NCBI GenBank assembly: GCA_941918925.1
Contig: OW799233.1
Location: forward strand, 87,240,055-87,304,054
Length of the DNA stretch: 64,000 bases
Direction: 5' to 3'
Origin: Phyto melanocephala
Lineage: Eukaryota > Arthropoda > Insecta > Diptera > Rhinophoridae
Of this stretch, positions 36,024 to 48,690 are shown piece after piece. The position numbers and the translations under genes are program-made. The notes beneath the pieces were generated by a model that had not been told where the DNA came from, did no database searches, and saw only the letters and a list, made by a program, of their open reading frames with translations. Each line of letters opens with the position of its first letter. Positions within the stretch are counted from its first letter, which is position 1.

Positions 36024-37448
36024 ATTGTATAGAATGTTGTTTTATATATAACCTTAATTTTGTTTTGTTTTTTACATGCATTAGTCTGTAAGGATCTATA
36101 ATCTATAGACAACAAATTAAATAAATAATAAATGAAAAATATCCTAAAAAAATATCCTAAAAAAAGCCAAAATGTCATATTTATGGACGATTCTGGGGGG
36201 TGCAATTGACCAACCCCTAGAACTGATTTTGCCCCCCGGAATTTAAAAAAGTTACCTATTAACATACAATATACAAATAAAATAAGTTCAGTTTAAGATA
36301 TTGGCCCAACCAAGAAAAAATTTCTAAGATTTTGCCACCCCCAGAAAAAACTTTTAACTACCCCATCGACACTAAGACCCCGTCTTCCACACTAGCGATA
36401 TTACAATTTTAGGAATTGAAGTAGAAGGGAAATTGACAATAATCCCTTCTGTTACTCGTTTATCTAAAAGTTAAATATGCTGACAACATTAAAATATTAC
36501 TTTTAAATTTTAACTTTTTTTGTATGTGTTAGACTAATGCTCTATTATCCACATACACACATATTTGGAATATACTATATATAATGGTTTGACTTAAGAC
36601 CAGTTTAGTGTTTTTTTTTCACTTTTCTTTCAACTAAATACAATTTGTTTTTTTTTACACCTTCAATGTATCACGTCAAAACACATTAATAACGGTTGCT
36701 GTAGCCATAGGTTTTTTGCCTTTCAGCTAATCAGTTAATAGAGTGAAAAATGTAAACATGTTTACAATTCCTTTATATCTTGTTACCATTTATATTATCA
36801 AGGTCAATATCAATGAAAAGTTCGCATGCCGCACACTTTGTTTGAGACTTGCCAAAAGTTGTTGCGTACATGACAATCACGCATGCGTACAAGTACAAGT
36901 CATAGACTACAAACCACATTTTTTTTTTTTTTTTTGCCAACGACAATAACCGTAAAATCAACTTTGACGTGAGTTTAAAAGAATTTAATAAATGCGGAAA
37001 TTAATTATGTTGTTTCAAGTAGTCGTATAAGTTGTTTGCGTCAGTATTCATATTGATTGAAAAAATAATTTGTATATTTTTTCTGTTGAAAGGATTTAGA
37101 AAGCTCTTTGTGCGTTGAATAGATTTAGCATTGATTGTACGAGCAATAAGTAATAGCACTCTATTCGCACTATTTGCCGAATTGTAGGTACCCACTATTA
37201 ATTTTGTGTAGCACTTTTATACCACAAATTCAGTATTTTTCTTACCACTCTAATCACTATAGAATAATTTCTTTATACTTAAATATACATTAATTTCTTT
37301 GTTTAAGTTAGATTTACAATTAAATTATTGTCTTATATTTAGTCTGGAATGTATTTCTGAAATACGAATGATACTATCCACATTTTTATTTCAATCTTGT
37401 ATTTTCACGGAAACATAAGACTCAGACTCGGTAGCTAGAGATATAAAA
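36024..37448. other. AT-rich spacer, no gene seen
   Basis: No recognisable exon. Two overlapping frames at 36743-36961 on opposite strands flank a T tract and look accidental. Confidence 0.5.
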
Positions 37449-38023
37449 AACAAGTAAGAGTGCTATATTCGGCCTTGCCGAATCTTATATACCCTTTACA
37501 ACGTGTAGTCATGCAATAACAATTGTTTGTATTACCTTTCATCTCACTAATCTAAAATACGTACAAACATATATAAAAACATCACATTGTAAAATTATAA
37601 ATTAAGTTTATGTATGTTTAAAAAAAATTAAAAATAAATAAAAAAAATTAAAATTATAAAAAAAACATTTTTAGCTCAGCTGAGATTCGATGCCCGTTCA
37701 CTCTGACCAGTATACCACTTTTGTATGTATGTGTTGTTGTGAAAAAGTGAAGTGTTTGTGGTTTTTTTCTCATATCTCAGTTGTTTATGTACCGATTTTT
37801 CTGATTTTCAATACTGATCCCGAATATTTCTGATATTTTAATACCTCACGCGGGTCTAGGCAATATCGGGGCGCTTACACACCCATACACAGAGACAGAC
37901 AAAAGGACAGACAGACAACGATCCCCTATTTATAAGCTTTTAAGCATATATTATATGAGGTCGGAAATAAAAATTGTAGAAATTACAAACGGAATGACAA
38001 ATCTATATAAATACACCCTTTTT
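37449..38023 (+). repeat. Interspersed repeat class 2, near-complete copy
   Basis: Begins AACAAGTAAGAGTGCTATAT, hairpin ATTCGGC, loop CTT, GCCGAAT, then CTTATATACCCTTTACAACG, TGTAGTCATGCAATAAC. Ends with GAAATTACAAACGGAATGAC, AAATC and ATACACCCTTTTTC. It contains AGCTCAGCTGAGATTCGATG near 37674 with GACCAGTATACCAC, which on the minus strand vaguely recalls tRNA boxes. No protein is encoded. It shares only its first part with class 1. Confidence 0.75.
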
Positions 38024-39680
38024 CATTATTTATGAGCACGTATGTGTGGCACTTTTATAATAACATAATTGATACATAAATTGCATACTAATCCTCAATA
38101 CTAAAGTAGGTATGTGAAGCTTTATAATAACGTGGTAAGTATTGTGTTGTTACTGAAACAATATGCGGTAAAAACTGTGCTGAAAAATTCTGCTTAATTG
38201 ACACATACACAACAGTCATATTTAAAAGGTGTGTATAAAATGGGCGTGTCACGCATATAATCCATCAAATTATTTCAAGTATAATATAGAACTACAGATC
38301 CCATGACAATTTAAAATCTTAAATAAAATGCAAAATATACAAAAGTAGACGCAGCATGGTTACATCTTTTAAGGAATTCAACTTAAGATATGGAAATAAA
38401 AAATTTTAAACAAAAGCCTTATAAGAGAGGAGAGCGATAAAGTGGACATGTCATATTAAGTCTTTAGTTTTAAGGTTATATTAGCTAGAAAACTACACTG
38501 ACAAAATTTCAGCTTCGTATATCTTTTTTGGTTGGTTTTTTGGTTGCTTTATGAGCTTTTAAATTTCGTCAATAGTAGATTATGCCATATCTTAGAGATT
38601 GGCGTTGAAATAGTCATGTCATACTTAGCAATTTCTGCTATTTAATTTTACTTAGATATTGACATATTTAGAGATCTTTATTTTACCAAAATATTTTACT
38701 ATGTACAGATTGTATTAATTAAAAAAAAAAACGTAATAAATCAGGTGGGCGTGTCACCTTTATTTTGTGACATAATAGCATTAACCCGAAAGCTACTACA
38801 AAAATTAAAGCTACATAGTTTTAGTAATAATTCTGTTTCTTTAATGAGCTTTTAAATTTTATTAGTAGTAGATTAGGTGAGAAGTGGGCGTTAAAGTAGG
38901 CTTATTGAAGTAGTATCTGCTAATAAATTCCACTTAGTTATTGCATTAAAGAGTAAAATGTTCTTCCAAAGTCTTTGTCCATAAAGAAATTATATGATTT
39001 TAATAAGATGAGTGATTAGTTAAGTGAGCATTCCACCTCTTTATATAAAGTGTTGTAAAGTGTTATTTTAAGCATAATTTTCAAAATTTCGGTATACTTT
39101 ATCAGTTGCTGTCAGTTTTATTAGCTTTTGTATTTCAAAAACAAAATATAATACCATATGTAAGAAGTGGGCGTTAAAGAAGGCGTGTCAAAGTGACATC
39201 TAATAATGATTTCAACTTAGATAATAAATTATTCTTCCAAATTCTGTGTCCATAGAGAAATTACATAAATTTAGGAAAAAGCGTTATAATAATATTAACT
39301 AAGAAAATAAATTAGCGAAATTTCAGTATCTAAAATTTAACTTTGTCGTTTTTATGACCTTTGAAATTTTAAATAGACTAAAAAAACACTGTGAAAGATT
39401 AATTTTTGTTCTTTTCGATCTAAATCTGCTTTTGGTTTAAGAAATTTTCGGAGTGTATATTTCTTTTCACTCATTACATATACTTGTGAAGTTTTATCAG
39501 CGTACGTCATTGCCTTTGGGTGCAATCGAATTTTATAAGATATATTTTTAGAAAGATATTTTTGAGTGGCCTACTCTTGCATTGTAATCTGTAGCTCTCT
39601 TTATATTTCACCGATTTTTTAATAACAATTATTTAAATATTTTGATGCGTTACAAACGGAATGACAAACTGCATATATCC
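38024..39680 (+). repeat. Interspersed repeat class 1, diverged copies
   Basis: Repeated class 1-like blocks: AGTGGGCGTTAAAGTAGGCT (38884) and AGTGGGCGTTAAAGAAGGCG (39166), each followed by 'CCAAA...CTTTGTCCATAAAGAAATTA'-type sequence, and a 3' block GATGCGTTACAAACGGAATG (39642). The hairpin and clear ATACCC ends are lost. The repetition of blocks suggests an old, internally duplicated copy. Confidence 0.5.
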
Positions 39681-40230
39681 TACACCAAAGCAACGAAAGC
39701 CTATAACTAGTATCTTACTAACAAAATTTTAAGCTTTTCCTATTTAGTCCTAAGTTATTTCTTTTGCTACGTCAGGAAATTAAACATAACTTCTAAATCT
39801 CATTTTATCACGATAAATATTGCATGAAATTAAGTGACCATTCTGCTTTTTAACGTTGACTCCGGGGTAAAAGTTGATGATTCAGCAAATGCACGAAATT
39901 TTAATTGTGTTAAAACTTTTGTTTTTATTTAAACCGAACTTGAAAAGCTTCAAGACCAAAACATTATGTAAAATACGATGCAATTTCGCTTACAGAATTT
40001 CCAATTCCAAAGATTAAAAAAAATGCATAAATCTGGGTATTACCAACACTATGGACTACGACAAGTATACTCTTAGGTTTTCTTCACATCTCTAGTTATT
40101 TCAATTGCTTAAAGTTGTCAAACTGGTGACAAAGTATGAAGTTCATGACAAGCAAAGAATGTATTTTTTTAGCTAACTATGATAGCGAAATTATAGTGAA
40201 ATTATTTAAGTGTTCTATTATATTTATTTA
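39681..40230. other. Spacer, no gene seen
   Basis: No coding signal recognised. Confidence 0.5.
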
Positions 40231-40778
40231 CTAGAAAGGCCCCTTAATGAATAAAAATGCATTCTGAATTAAAATTGAATATCAAGTGCAAAAAGCTAAA
40301 AATTATAACTTTTTTTTATGGGCGTGACACTGCCCGCTTTTATAATCACGAAATTGTATAGTAATGACAACTCAATATGTGTGCAAAGTTTCACGAAAAT
40401 CAGTCCAGAACAAATACCTCAAAATTATAACTTTTTTATGGGCGTAGCCCTGCCCACTTTTCTAATCACGAAATTATATAGTCATGTCAGCTCAATATGT
40501 GTGTGCAATGTTTCAGAAAAATCGATCTAGTGCAAGTAGATAAAAATGATAACCTATTTCTTATGGGCGTGGCACTGCCCACTTTTATAATCACGAAATT
40601 GAATAATCATGAGAGCTCAATATGTGTGTGCAAAGTTTCAGAAAAATCAGTGAAGTTCAAGTAGCTGAAAAAGATAACTTTTTTGTTATGGGCGTGGCAC
40701 TGCCCTCTTTTCTAATCACGAAGTTATAAAGTCATGACAGCTTAATATGTGTGCATATTTTACTTTTAAATATATAGA
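40231..40778 (-). mobile_element. Helitron (DINE-1-like), minus strand, 548 bp
   Basis: On the minus strand the 5' end is TCTATATATTTAAAAG after A (40778) and the 3' end is CTAG before T (40231). About four units of the same tandem block as in 62233-63105 lie inside, seen as GGGCGTGACACTGCCC (40321) and similar at about 40441, 40565 and 40690. The 3' hairpin is largely deleted. Frame 40318-40530 merely translates two of these units. Confidence 0.75.
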
Positions 40779-41057
40779 TAATATAGTTTTATTCATTGTC
40801 TGTCAAGTAATTTTACGTTGAATCATAACAAGTGTTAAAATTTCGAACTATTAAATATAAAAAGTCATATGAGAATACTCTGTTCAAAACGAAATATGAC
40901 ATTTAATACATACATTGTGATTTATAAAGCCAGCAAAGCAAAACTATTTACAATTTTAAACTCTTTGTTAGAAGTAGCCAGTGGCAGCACCCTAATAATT
41001 AACTCTTTTTTTTTGTTATGCAGGAAATTTTGCATTCTAGATATCGACCACTTTGTG

Positions 41058-42625
41058 CAAAATTATCGTATGTTACAAAAACCAAATTTTACAGGACAGC
41101 CATTTTTAAACTTTTCTCTGCTTTCGCTTGCAATATCAAAATGAAAATATACATGTGCTTAGATAATTAACTAATATAACTACACCTAAAAGTATTACGG
41201 TATAAAAGTTCAAGTTTTCCGACAAAAACGTATTTTTGGCACATACGATAATTTCATTCACGTTTCGTAGATGCGTGTGTAGAAAATGGCACTTACGATA
41301 TCATTTGTCAGAGTTAGAAATAATATTGAAATAATAATATTTGTTCATTATTTTTTTACTTAGAATGGCACAAAGTAATCAAAAATGTAATCAATATTTA
41401 ACAGAAGCATGAATTCATTAAAAAAAAAATTAAAAAACCAATAATACTGATAAGAGAGTTAATCTTCTTCGTCGCTTTCATTGAACACGTAAAAAATATT
41501 TTAAATTTAAGTATTCATTGTGGTATTTTAACGGTATGCTATTTTTTAAACATATATTTTTCAAATCATTGAATTTTTGCAAAGAGATACACAAAGGTAA
41601 ATGGTACCACTTTTGTAACTTAAAGGTAAAATTAAAGTTATTTATAGGTTTTTTTAGTGGAATTGCCGGAAAATCCGTTGATGGGTTCAATTGATTACGA
41701 TTTTTTGTCTAATAAAGCTATGCGAACTTTATTTATGTTTAGTTTAACTTTGTTTGATAATAACAGATTTGCAAAGGACTTCCAGTTTTCAAACTCTGAG
41801 TGGCCTATTTCAATACACTTGTACCCCGATGGACTAGTTCGTGCACTGCGAATAATTGTGGGCCATTCACTTGGCGCCCAAATGGTATGACTGCGTACAA
41901 ATGATTCAATTGTGCTATGCACAGAAACAACTGGTATCATTGTATGACCGGGAAGTAAATATGTTGTTTTAATTTTTTCAACGTAGTTTGAAAAATGTGT
42001 CAGCATAGCTAATACAGCCTTGTTGCGATTTTGGCCAGTGCAACTGTCACATTATGGGGCTATGTCTTTAACTGTCTTCCTTTGGTCTACGATTATTAAG
42101 TATTTACACAGGGCTGTGCAAATTTCATTGCAGCCTCGCTTACCATCACGCTCACCCCACAAATAACATTAGCCATTCCTAGTGCCGTTTTCATAAACGC
42201 TGAAATTGTAGTAGGCGTACTTGCGTGAGTAAAAAAGGGTTATATTATATTATTTCTTAAGGGAGTATTCAAAACTTTTTGCAAATCGAATCGATTTTTC
42301 TGTAAAAATAACGGTAAAACGAATAGAGGCAAAAAAACAAAATAAAGCGAGCAGTTCCCTTTACCTTCTAATTCCAATTTAGAAAGAAATATATAGTATA
42401 TATTGTAACAACTCAATATGCGAAGTATTCTTCATTGGCAGATACGATAAAATCGCTCACAAGATAAAATGGAGTGTAACATACGATAAAGTATTCAATC
42501 AATTTTTGGAGCAACGAAGTGGAATTCGTCTAAAATATTTTGTCAGTTGACGTCTCTTTGAATGCAGAACAAGATTGCATCAAAAACTTAATTTCAAAAA
42601 AATTGGCATATACGATAATTTCGCC
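41058..42625 (-). mobile_element. Decayed DNA transposon-like element with TACGATAA motifs
   Basis: A broken DDE-like gene on the minus strand (41478-42222) is bracketed by repeated motifs. On the + strand GGCACATACGATAATTTC is at 41238, GGCACTTACGATATC at 41288, GGCAGATACGATAAAATC at 42437, ACATACGATAAAG at 42479 and GGCATATACGATAATTTC at 42605; the complement (AAATTATCGTATGTTAC) is near 41060. Such arrays near both ends resemble subterminal transposase-binding repeats. Exact ends and a target duplication were not found, so the limits are those of the outermost motifs. Confidence 0.5.
41478..42222 (-). pseudogene. DDE-like transposase-related pseudogene
   Basis: Read on the minus strand from about 42222: NFSVYENGTRNG, stop, CYLWGERDGKRGCNEICTAL, CKYL, then DIAP, stop, CDSCTGQNRNKAVLAMLTHF, and LLPGHTMIPVVSVHSTIE. 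This resembles the D-N/S-C-x-G-Q-N-R-N...G-H-T...D/V-H-S-x-I-E pattern of a widespread insect and cnidarian family of uncharacterised transposase-like proteins. The frame runs intact from 42006 to 41695, and after a frameshift continues as PSTDFPAIPLKKPINNF...KFNDLKNICLKNSIPLKYH to 41478, matching that family's C-terminal 'IP-x-x-Y-H' ending. The D of the G-H-T...D-x-H-S-x-I-E box is V here. Two stops plus a frameshift make it inactive. Family assignment is from memory of patterns; the superfamily name is uncertain. Confidence 0.65.
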
Positions 42626-45600
42626 CAAAAGGGTCGATATTTAAAACAAATACTTAAGACTTAAAATATAGAATTATTTTATAAATTTTCTGTCATTTAA
42701 TTTTTGTGTTTAATTTATTAGCGAATTAGCCAGTAACTTTTAAAAACAGCGACGTAAAAATTCAAAAGAAATTCCTTTTACCACTCGATCTAAGGAAGTT
42801 TTATATTTTTTCATAAAATTAGACTTTTAACTTGAGTTGTCATTGATATAAATTCATAAATTGAATAGCATACTGTTTTTATAAAAATTTAATTAAGTTA
42901 AAAGTATATTGTATTTCTAAACAGAGAATTCAACTGGAATTGATTTTGTTAACCATGACAATGCGTATATTATTACCATTACTTCATTACTCTATTTATA
43001 CCTTCAATAATAGCTTAATATCTATCAACTTTTTATTCGCTATTGACTTGTTCGAAACATGTTTCAAACTCCCAACTCAAAATATGTCCGCTTATAGTTG
43101 TTATTTCGTATTTTTACAGTGAATTAACAACAATTGCAACAATATTAAAAATATTATACACAATTTTATTCACATGATGGTTGTAGTTATGTTTTTGATA
43201 TTTAATCGAAATTGGCATACAATAATCCAATGAACAGACAAAACTGTTGCCTTGTTTCAGTAGCAATTTATTGAAAAATTTTCAAATAATGCGATTCTGG
43301 TAGGGGTCAAATCTTATTGAGTCATTTTGTAAGAAAACATTTGTTTTAATGCAAAAGGTGTGTTGAACGTGTGAAAGAAGCAAATTATATACGAATATTC
43401 TTTCATGTCCAACTTGGTTATTGATGTAATTTTATTTATGAGTAAAATAAAATAACATCTGTTATTAAAAAGTATTTGTATGGGAATTAGAAGAAACCAC
43501 CATAAACAAGTTGTATATTAATGAAAATGTAGGTTAATGAGAATAAATTATATTTTGAGTTTTTGTGGTTGGCATAAAATGTTTGGCCCAATTTAAGGTT
43601 TCTAAGATTTATTTCTCATTCTTCTCTATGATTAAAAATAATCTAAAGATAGTGAAAGTAAAGAGAAATTAAGTATTAAATAAGTTCTATATCCTCATTT
43701 ATCTTAAAGCTTAACTTATACTTTTAAATACTATTAAAGCCAACCAGCCATTATAAACGGATATTATGAATTTTGCAATTAAATCTATTATTTTATCTAT
43801 TCAACTAGTTCAGTTATGATAGATTTTTTTATTTGTCTTGATTTTTATGTTTTACCTGTTTCTATTGTTTTCTATTCTTTTTTAATACAAAAATAATTGA
43901 TAAATAAAAGTAAAACTATGAGAAAAAGTTCCCTTCTAAATTAGGTGTGGTCTCTGTACAAACAATATTTTGAACAATCAAAAGCACAAATAAAAAAAAG
44001 CAACTTATCAAGACAAGTTGTTGCTATTGCTTAAAAACTCACTATGAAACACACGTATAAGAATATTAGATATTTACAACAAAATAAATATTATTTAATG
44101 TTAGTAATTGATTTGAAATTATTTTAGTATTTACTTTTTTACTTAAGTGTACTTTATCACAACATTAAACAAAAAATTGAATCATACTTTATAACAAATA
44201 CTGAACCTTAGTCTGGTTTGAGAATTTCCACGCAGTGGGTGTAAGCAAAACTCGTATTACAATTACTTTTACAACTTAAAAGAACTGGCAAAAAAATAAC
44301 TAAATTTACAAATCGTTGTTGTTGTACTTGTTTAGTTACCAACTGTTGTTCAACTTTACCCAGTTATAATGGACCAAGAGAAATAAAATACCATGATATG
44401 AAGGCAAGTTTTTGTTGTTGCAGATTTTGAACTTATCGTGCATGTAACAAAACAAGTTGTAAAATGTTTAAAGACCACGCCAAACTCAAATACCTTCTTA
44501 GACATCAATAAAAAGATATAAATCAATAAAATGCTTTTATAAAACTGAATTTAATGAAAAAAAAAATTAAAATAATTATCCTTTCCAATTACATATTAAG
44601 AAATTGCAACCTTTTTGGACTACGAAAATATTTTTTTTTTCTTTTTATTTATTTGCCAAAATAATAAAACAAAACGATTGATTTAAATGTATTTAGCTGT
44701 TGTATCAGTATAGTATTTTTCATATACTCATATACATATATTTATTATAGTTCTGTGTTTATTTTTACACTTTGCAAAAAAAAATTGTTTAAAATTCAAA
44801 CAAGTTTGTTGCTCAAGTCTTTTGTTTTCAACTACACTTTTGCATTTGCAGTTTAAGTATGAGCGCTTGCATGCATGGTGGAATTTCTGACTTTGTTTAC
44901 GTGTTAAATTCATAAAGAATTTTTGAACCGCACTAAAGTAATGCAAATAAAAGTAATTAAAAGATACACATACTAATTACATAAAAGTTTAAAATTTACA
45001 ATAAAATATTCTTAAGAATTTGAAGGCTTTTTACTATTGAGAAATAATTGAATAAGTACGATTACGGTTATTAATAAATCAATCTAAAATTGTTAAATTT
45101 TTTGTTTTCAAATCAAATAAAAAATTCTTTTATATATTGAAAATATTGTTTGACTAACGAATTTAGTTACTTGGCTTATACTTATTTTTTGGGAGAACAA
45201 ACCCAGCATCATAATTTTTAACTTGGCAACATTACATTTGAACCGCTCGGAATATCTTTAAGCACTTTGACCAACCGATGTACACGCAATAAAGGCTTAT
45301 TAATTGTTGAATTAAGTTTTCCATCTCTGATGTATTTATATTGTACAAAAAATTAGGGGAGAGACTATCAAAAAGATATGTTCAAGTATAAGTGAATGGG
45401 ACGTAGTGCTCGTAGGAGATGTTGTAAATTAATCAGAAATATTACATTCTTTTATTTTATGAATTGAAAAGTTGTCCTGTAAACAGTAGTTAGAAATATA
45501 AAATGTGTTTTAAAGTTATCTATGGTTCCTTAATGGCATTTAGATAAATTTTATAATTAACAAGCGAGATTTGATTTTATACTACAAAACAATATTTTTT

Positions 45601-45640
45601 AATATTTTAAGAACTACACCGAAACAAATACCAGCAGTTC
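42626..45640. other. AT-rich spacer, no gene seen
   Basis: About 3 kb of AT-rich sequence. Frames such as 42940-43122 and 44728-44946 are short and without domains. No repeat ends were recognised. Confidence 0.5.
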
Positions 45641-46596
45641 GTAAGATGAATCCAAGCCTGGATATCATATGGGTATTTCTATATCATCGTACGTGACATT
45701 TGTAGTCCTATAAAGTAGAGTAATTTTTGCAAAAGTAACTGAAACAAAATTCGATCTTTATGTTCCATTCAAAGGGTAATAAATTTAAAAAAAAAATAAT
45801 TATATTCTAATCATTGTTGTATAAAATATCCAGAAAGATAAGAATATATCGTGCGTGACGTAAAACAGAGGTGATTTTGAGGTATATATGGAATTATGAA
45901 AAAATCTGCGAATCTTGGGAGGCATTTTTCTTTTTTAATTTCTTACACTAAACCAAATATTTTTTATTTAAAATCCATCATTCTTAATTGAAAACAATTT
46001 TTAAATGATTTTATAATAACTTCAATTTAATATCGTACGAAACAGAATTTTCTCGAATAGTATTCTTAGGTAATAAAATTATTATTATGTTAAGAAAAGA
46101 AGTTAAATTCTAAATAAGGTGCTCAAATACGAATGACGGAGACAAATAATGTTTTTGCACTACGTACGTGACATTAAAATAACATCCAAAGGAAATCAAA
46201 AAATTACCGTTAATTGGACTCTATATTTTATTTTTTTTATGGATCTTGTTAATAGTTGTTGTTACCTTAATTTTTAAGAAATATTTACAATTACAATTTA
46301 TTTTTACAATTTAGTCGCTAAAAAAATAATTGATTGCAACTCTTAAAAATAAGTTAAAGATATAATCAGATTAAATTCTTATTATTGCTCTAAAAATAAT
46401 TTTATAAGCTCTTAATACCTGCGCATAGTAAAATTTGAATGTTTTTTTTTCAATAAACTTATATTGAAAAACTTTTAAGAGTTTTTATTTTTACAGTCGT
46501 GGTTGACATATTCATGGAAATGTCCATATACAAAATCAAAAAACATACATGCATATATTTGTACATATGATAATATAATAGCGTTAAACATTATTA
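45641..46596. other. Spacer with three CGTACGTGAC-like motifs
   Basis: ATCGTACGTGACATT near 45686, ATCGTGCGTGACGT near 45849 and CTACGTACGTGACATT near 46160 are similar, spaced about 160 and 310 bp. The surrounding sequence is not obviously a tandem repeat and holds no gene. Confidence 0.4.
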
Positions 46597-46980
46597 GGTC
46601 ATGGATAGCTAAGTCTGGACTCCAACTATCTTAAACATATACAGAGGTTGAATATTAATAAAAATACAAATTCATCAGAAGTGTATATCATCCAAAGATG
46701 CTTAAAAATACTTAGGGGTAACATTTACTAACCACAAAAGATGGTTCTGGGATAAAACGTTTAAGGATGGTTTAGCTCTGGCAAGACTGAGCCAGAATAA
46801 AAGGACTATGATTTCTATAGCACTATGGCAGAGTTTTTCAGTGCTGCTTTCAGGGAGAAAATTTTAGCAGTGTAAAGATTAAACGCCTCAAGAGTATACT
46901 ACAGTTACACTACGGTATCGCATAGAGCCGCATGTACTGATATGATACTCATTGATATCCATTATATAGAAACTACTCAT
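46597..46980 (+). pseudogene. Non-LTR reverse transcriptase fragment
   Basis: Fragments in shifting frames: SWIAKSGLQLS (46597), then KYLGVTFTNHKRWFWDKTF (about 46707-46763), then LALARLSQNKRTMISIALW, a stop, and LQLHYGIA (about 46900). K-Y-L-G-V-T with a following Trp and a Lys/Ala-rich helix is the segment after the polymerase palm in R1/LOA/I-type LINEs. Stops and frame changes show an old, dead copy. The clade cannot be fixed from this short piece. Confidence 0.6.
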
Positions 46981-47479
46981 AACTTTGCGGATGTTATACA
47001 AATATTTTTAATTATTGTTTTTTTTGGACACGATTTTTTCGAAATTATCTTTTTTAGCTACTAGCAAGTGTAAGACGCTATTTTCTCAAATATATCATTA
47101 CTTATGTCAAAGATCCTATAAAATCTAGAAATCGTTAGAGAAGTATTTCATATCAGATTAGGTAGATTGAAAAGTGGTGTCGAGGTAATAAAAACTCCTA
47201 ATTTATTCATTATATGTGTAAACGTTTAAACATATAAATTATTTCATATAACATACATTAGATGGATTTTCTAGGTGTGCTATCATGTCTTAATTTACGT
47301 TATAATATTCTAAAATTTTAAATTATTAAAAAAGTATCACATCCCAAAACAAAACATAAACGAGAAGATTTTTTTAGATGTTAAAAATTGCTATGTCTAT
47401 GAATTGAACCGAAAATAAACTGGGGCAATGAAATGAAAAAAAAAAAAAAAAGCAAATGAAAAATTCAATTTTTACAAAG
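46981..47479. other. Spacer, no gene seen
   Basis: AT-rich, no recognisable feature apart from an A run near 47436-47451. Confidence 0.5.
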
Positions 47480-48690
47480 CGCTAGTTATTATAGTTGACA
47501 AATATATTTATCTAAAATCTCTATCTATAAAGAAAACATATATATTTAGGCAAAATCCTATAAAGTAGGCGTTTTAGTGAACATGTAGCCCATTGGTTGT
47601 CATGGGAGTTTGCTATACGTAAACTGACAAGTGATTTATGATTTAGACAAAACAAAAAAAGCCCATATTGACAAAATTTCTGCTCCGTAAATCAAGTTAG
47701 GACTGTTTTATTAGATTTGAAGTTTTTAAATCCCAGCAAAGAAATGCAAAAGAAATAGAATATGTATGAGTTCAACCCATGATTAAGTGGTTCAATTAAG
47801 GTAAAACATGCATGATTTTAACACAAACGAGTCATTGGAGATCAATTGCTTGCATGAACTGCACTGTATTCAAATAAGTGAATACAACTCATGCATACTT
47901 GGTGAAAAGCAACCGATTTTTCATGAGTTGATTTTGTTTGTTTACATGCATTATTTAAAAAATTCTGTTGCATTTCAGCACATTTTAAAGCACATCATTT
48001 ATGATAAACTAATTTGAATTCGGGAGGCATGAAAAATGCCATCTCTTACACTATTGATTTAGAAGTCATAAAACAATTTTGTTCGCATTGAACTGGTTAA
48101 AAATTTCTTTATTGGGATAGACCAGAAAACACTATGCGCATTAAATTTAAGTAAAACTTTGTCCGTAATTCTTTTTGTAATGCACGAGTTTAAACGATTT
48201 TCATAAATATACTGCTCATTCACATAAAAAAGAATTTAGTACCAAAAAACGGGTTTTGAATCACTTTCTTAGTAATTACCTGTTTCCTAAAGTACTTGTA
48301 GACGCCATGATTTGTATACGCGATTCTTTATTTCGTAGGCTTATATTTTGCACTTAGTACGCGCTTGTTTTATCCTTCATAGGATAATCTTAGTCATACA
48401 CTCCTAAAAAAGATGGCAGTACGTAAAGGATTAACATAAAAAATGCTTTTCTCTACTGCCTTAATAATAAGCTGTACTGATGCAAGCAATATTTATTTCA
48501 TTAGAAATATTTTCGCATAATTTTATTCTTCTTTTTGTTCAAGTTTTAACGTGCATTCAACAGACGTACACAGATAAAACGTTCTGAAATGATACCAGAA
48601 ATCAAAAAACATACACTTTACGGGGTCTAAAAGGTATATTTCCATGTGTTACAAACACAATAACAAAACCATTTTTATGGTGATGGCTAT
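47480..48690 (+). repeat. Interspersed repeat class 1, old copy split by another repeat
   Basis: Left part: 'AAAATCTCTATCTATAAAGA' and AAATTTCTGCTCCGTAAATC correspond to class 1 internal blocks. Right part: CAACAGACGTACACAG, CACTTTACGGGGTCTAAAAG, CATGTGTTACAAACACAATA, then CATTTTTATGGTGATGGCTA and TAAAA, the degraded 3' block. The piece 47732-48015 is foreign to class 1. Confidence 0.5.
47732..48015 (+). repeat. Dispersed repeat shared with 52404-52837
   Basis: CCCAGCAAAGAAATGCA at its start, then blocks ATGCATGATTTTAACA, GCATGAACTGCACTGTATTC and GTTTGTTTACATGCATTA recur in the same order at 52404-52640. The frame 47808-48017 lies wholly inside it and has no recognisable domain. Confidence 0.5.

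Noticed and set aside
37670..37730. tRNA-like segment inside the class 2 repeat
   Set aside because: GGTATACTGGTCAGAGTG on the minus strand recalls an A box, but no convincing B box or cloverleaf could be drawn.
40318..40530. Plus-strand frame with a repeated MGV(T/A)LPAFxITKLYS pattern
   Set aside because: The protein repeat is just two units of the Helitron tandem array read through on the wrong strand.
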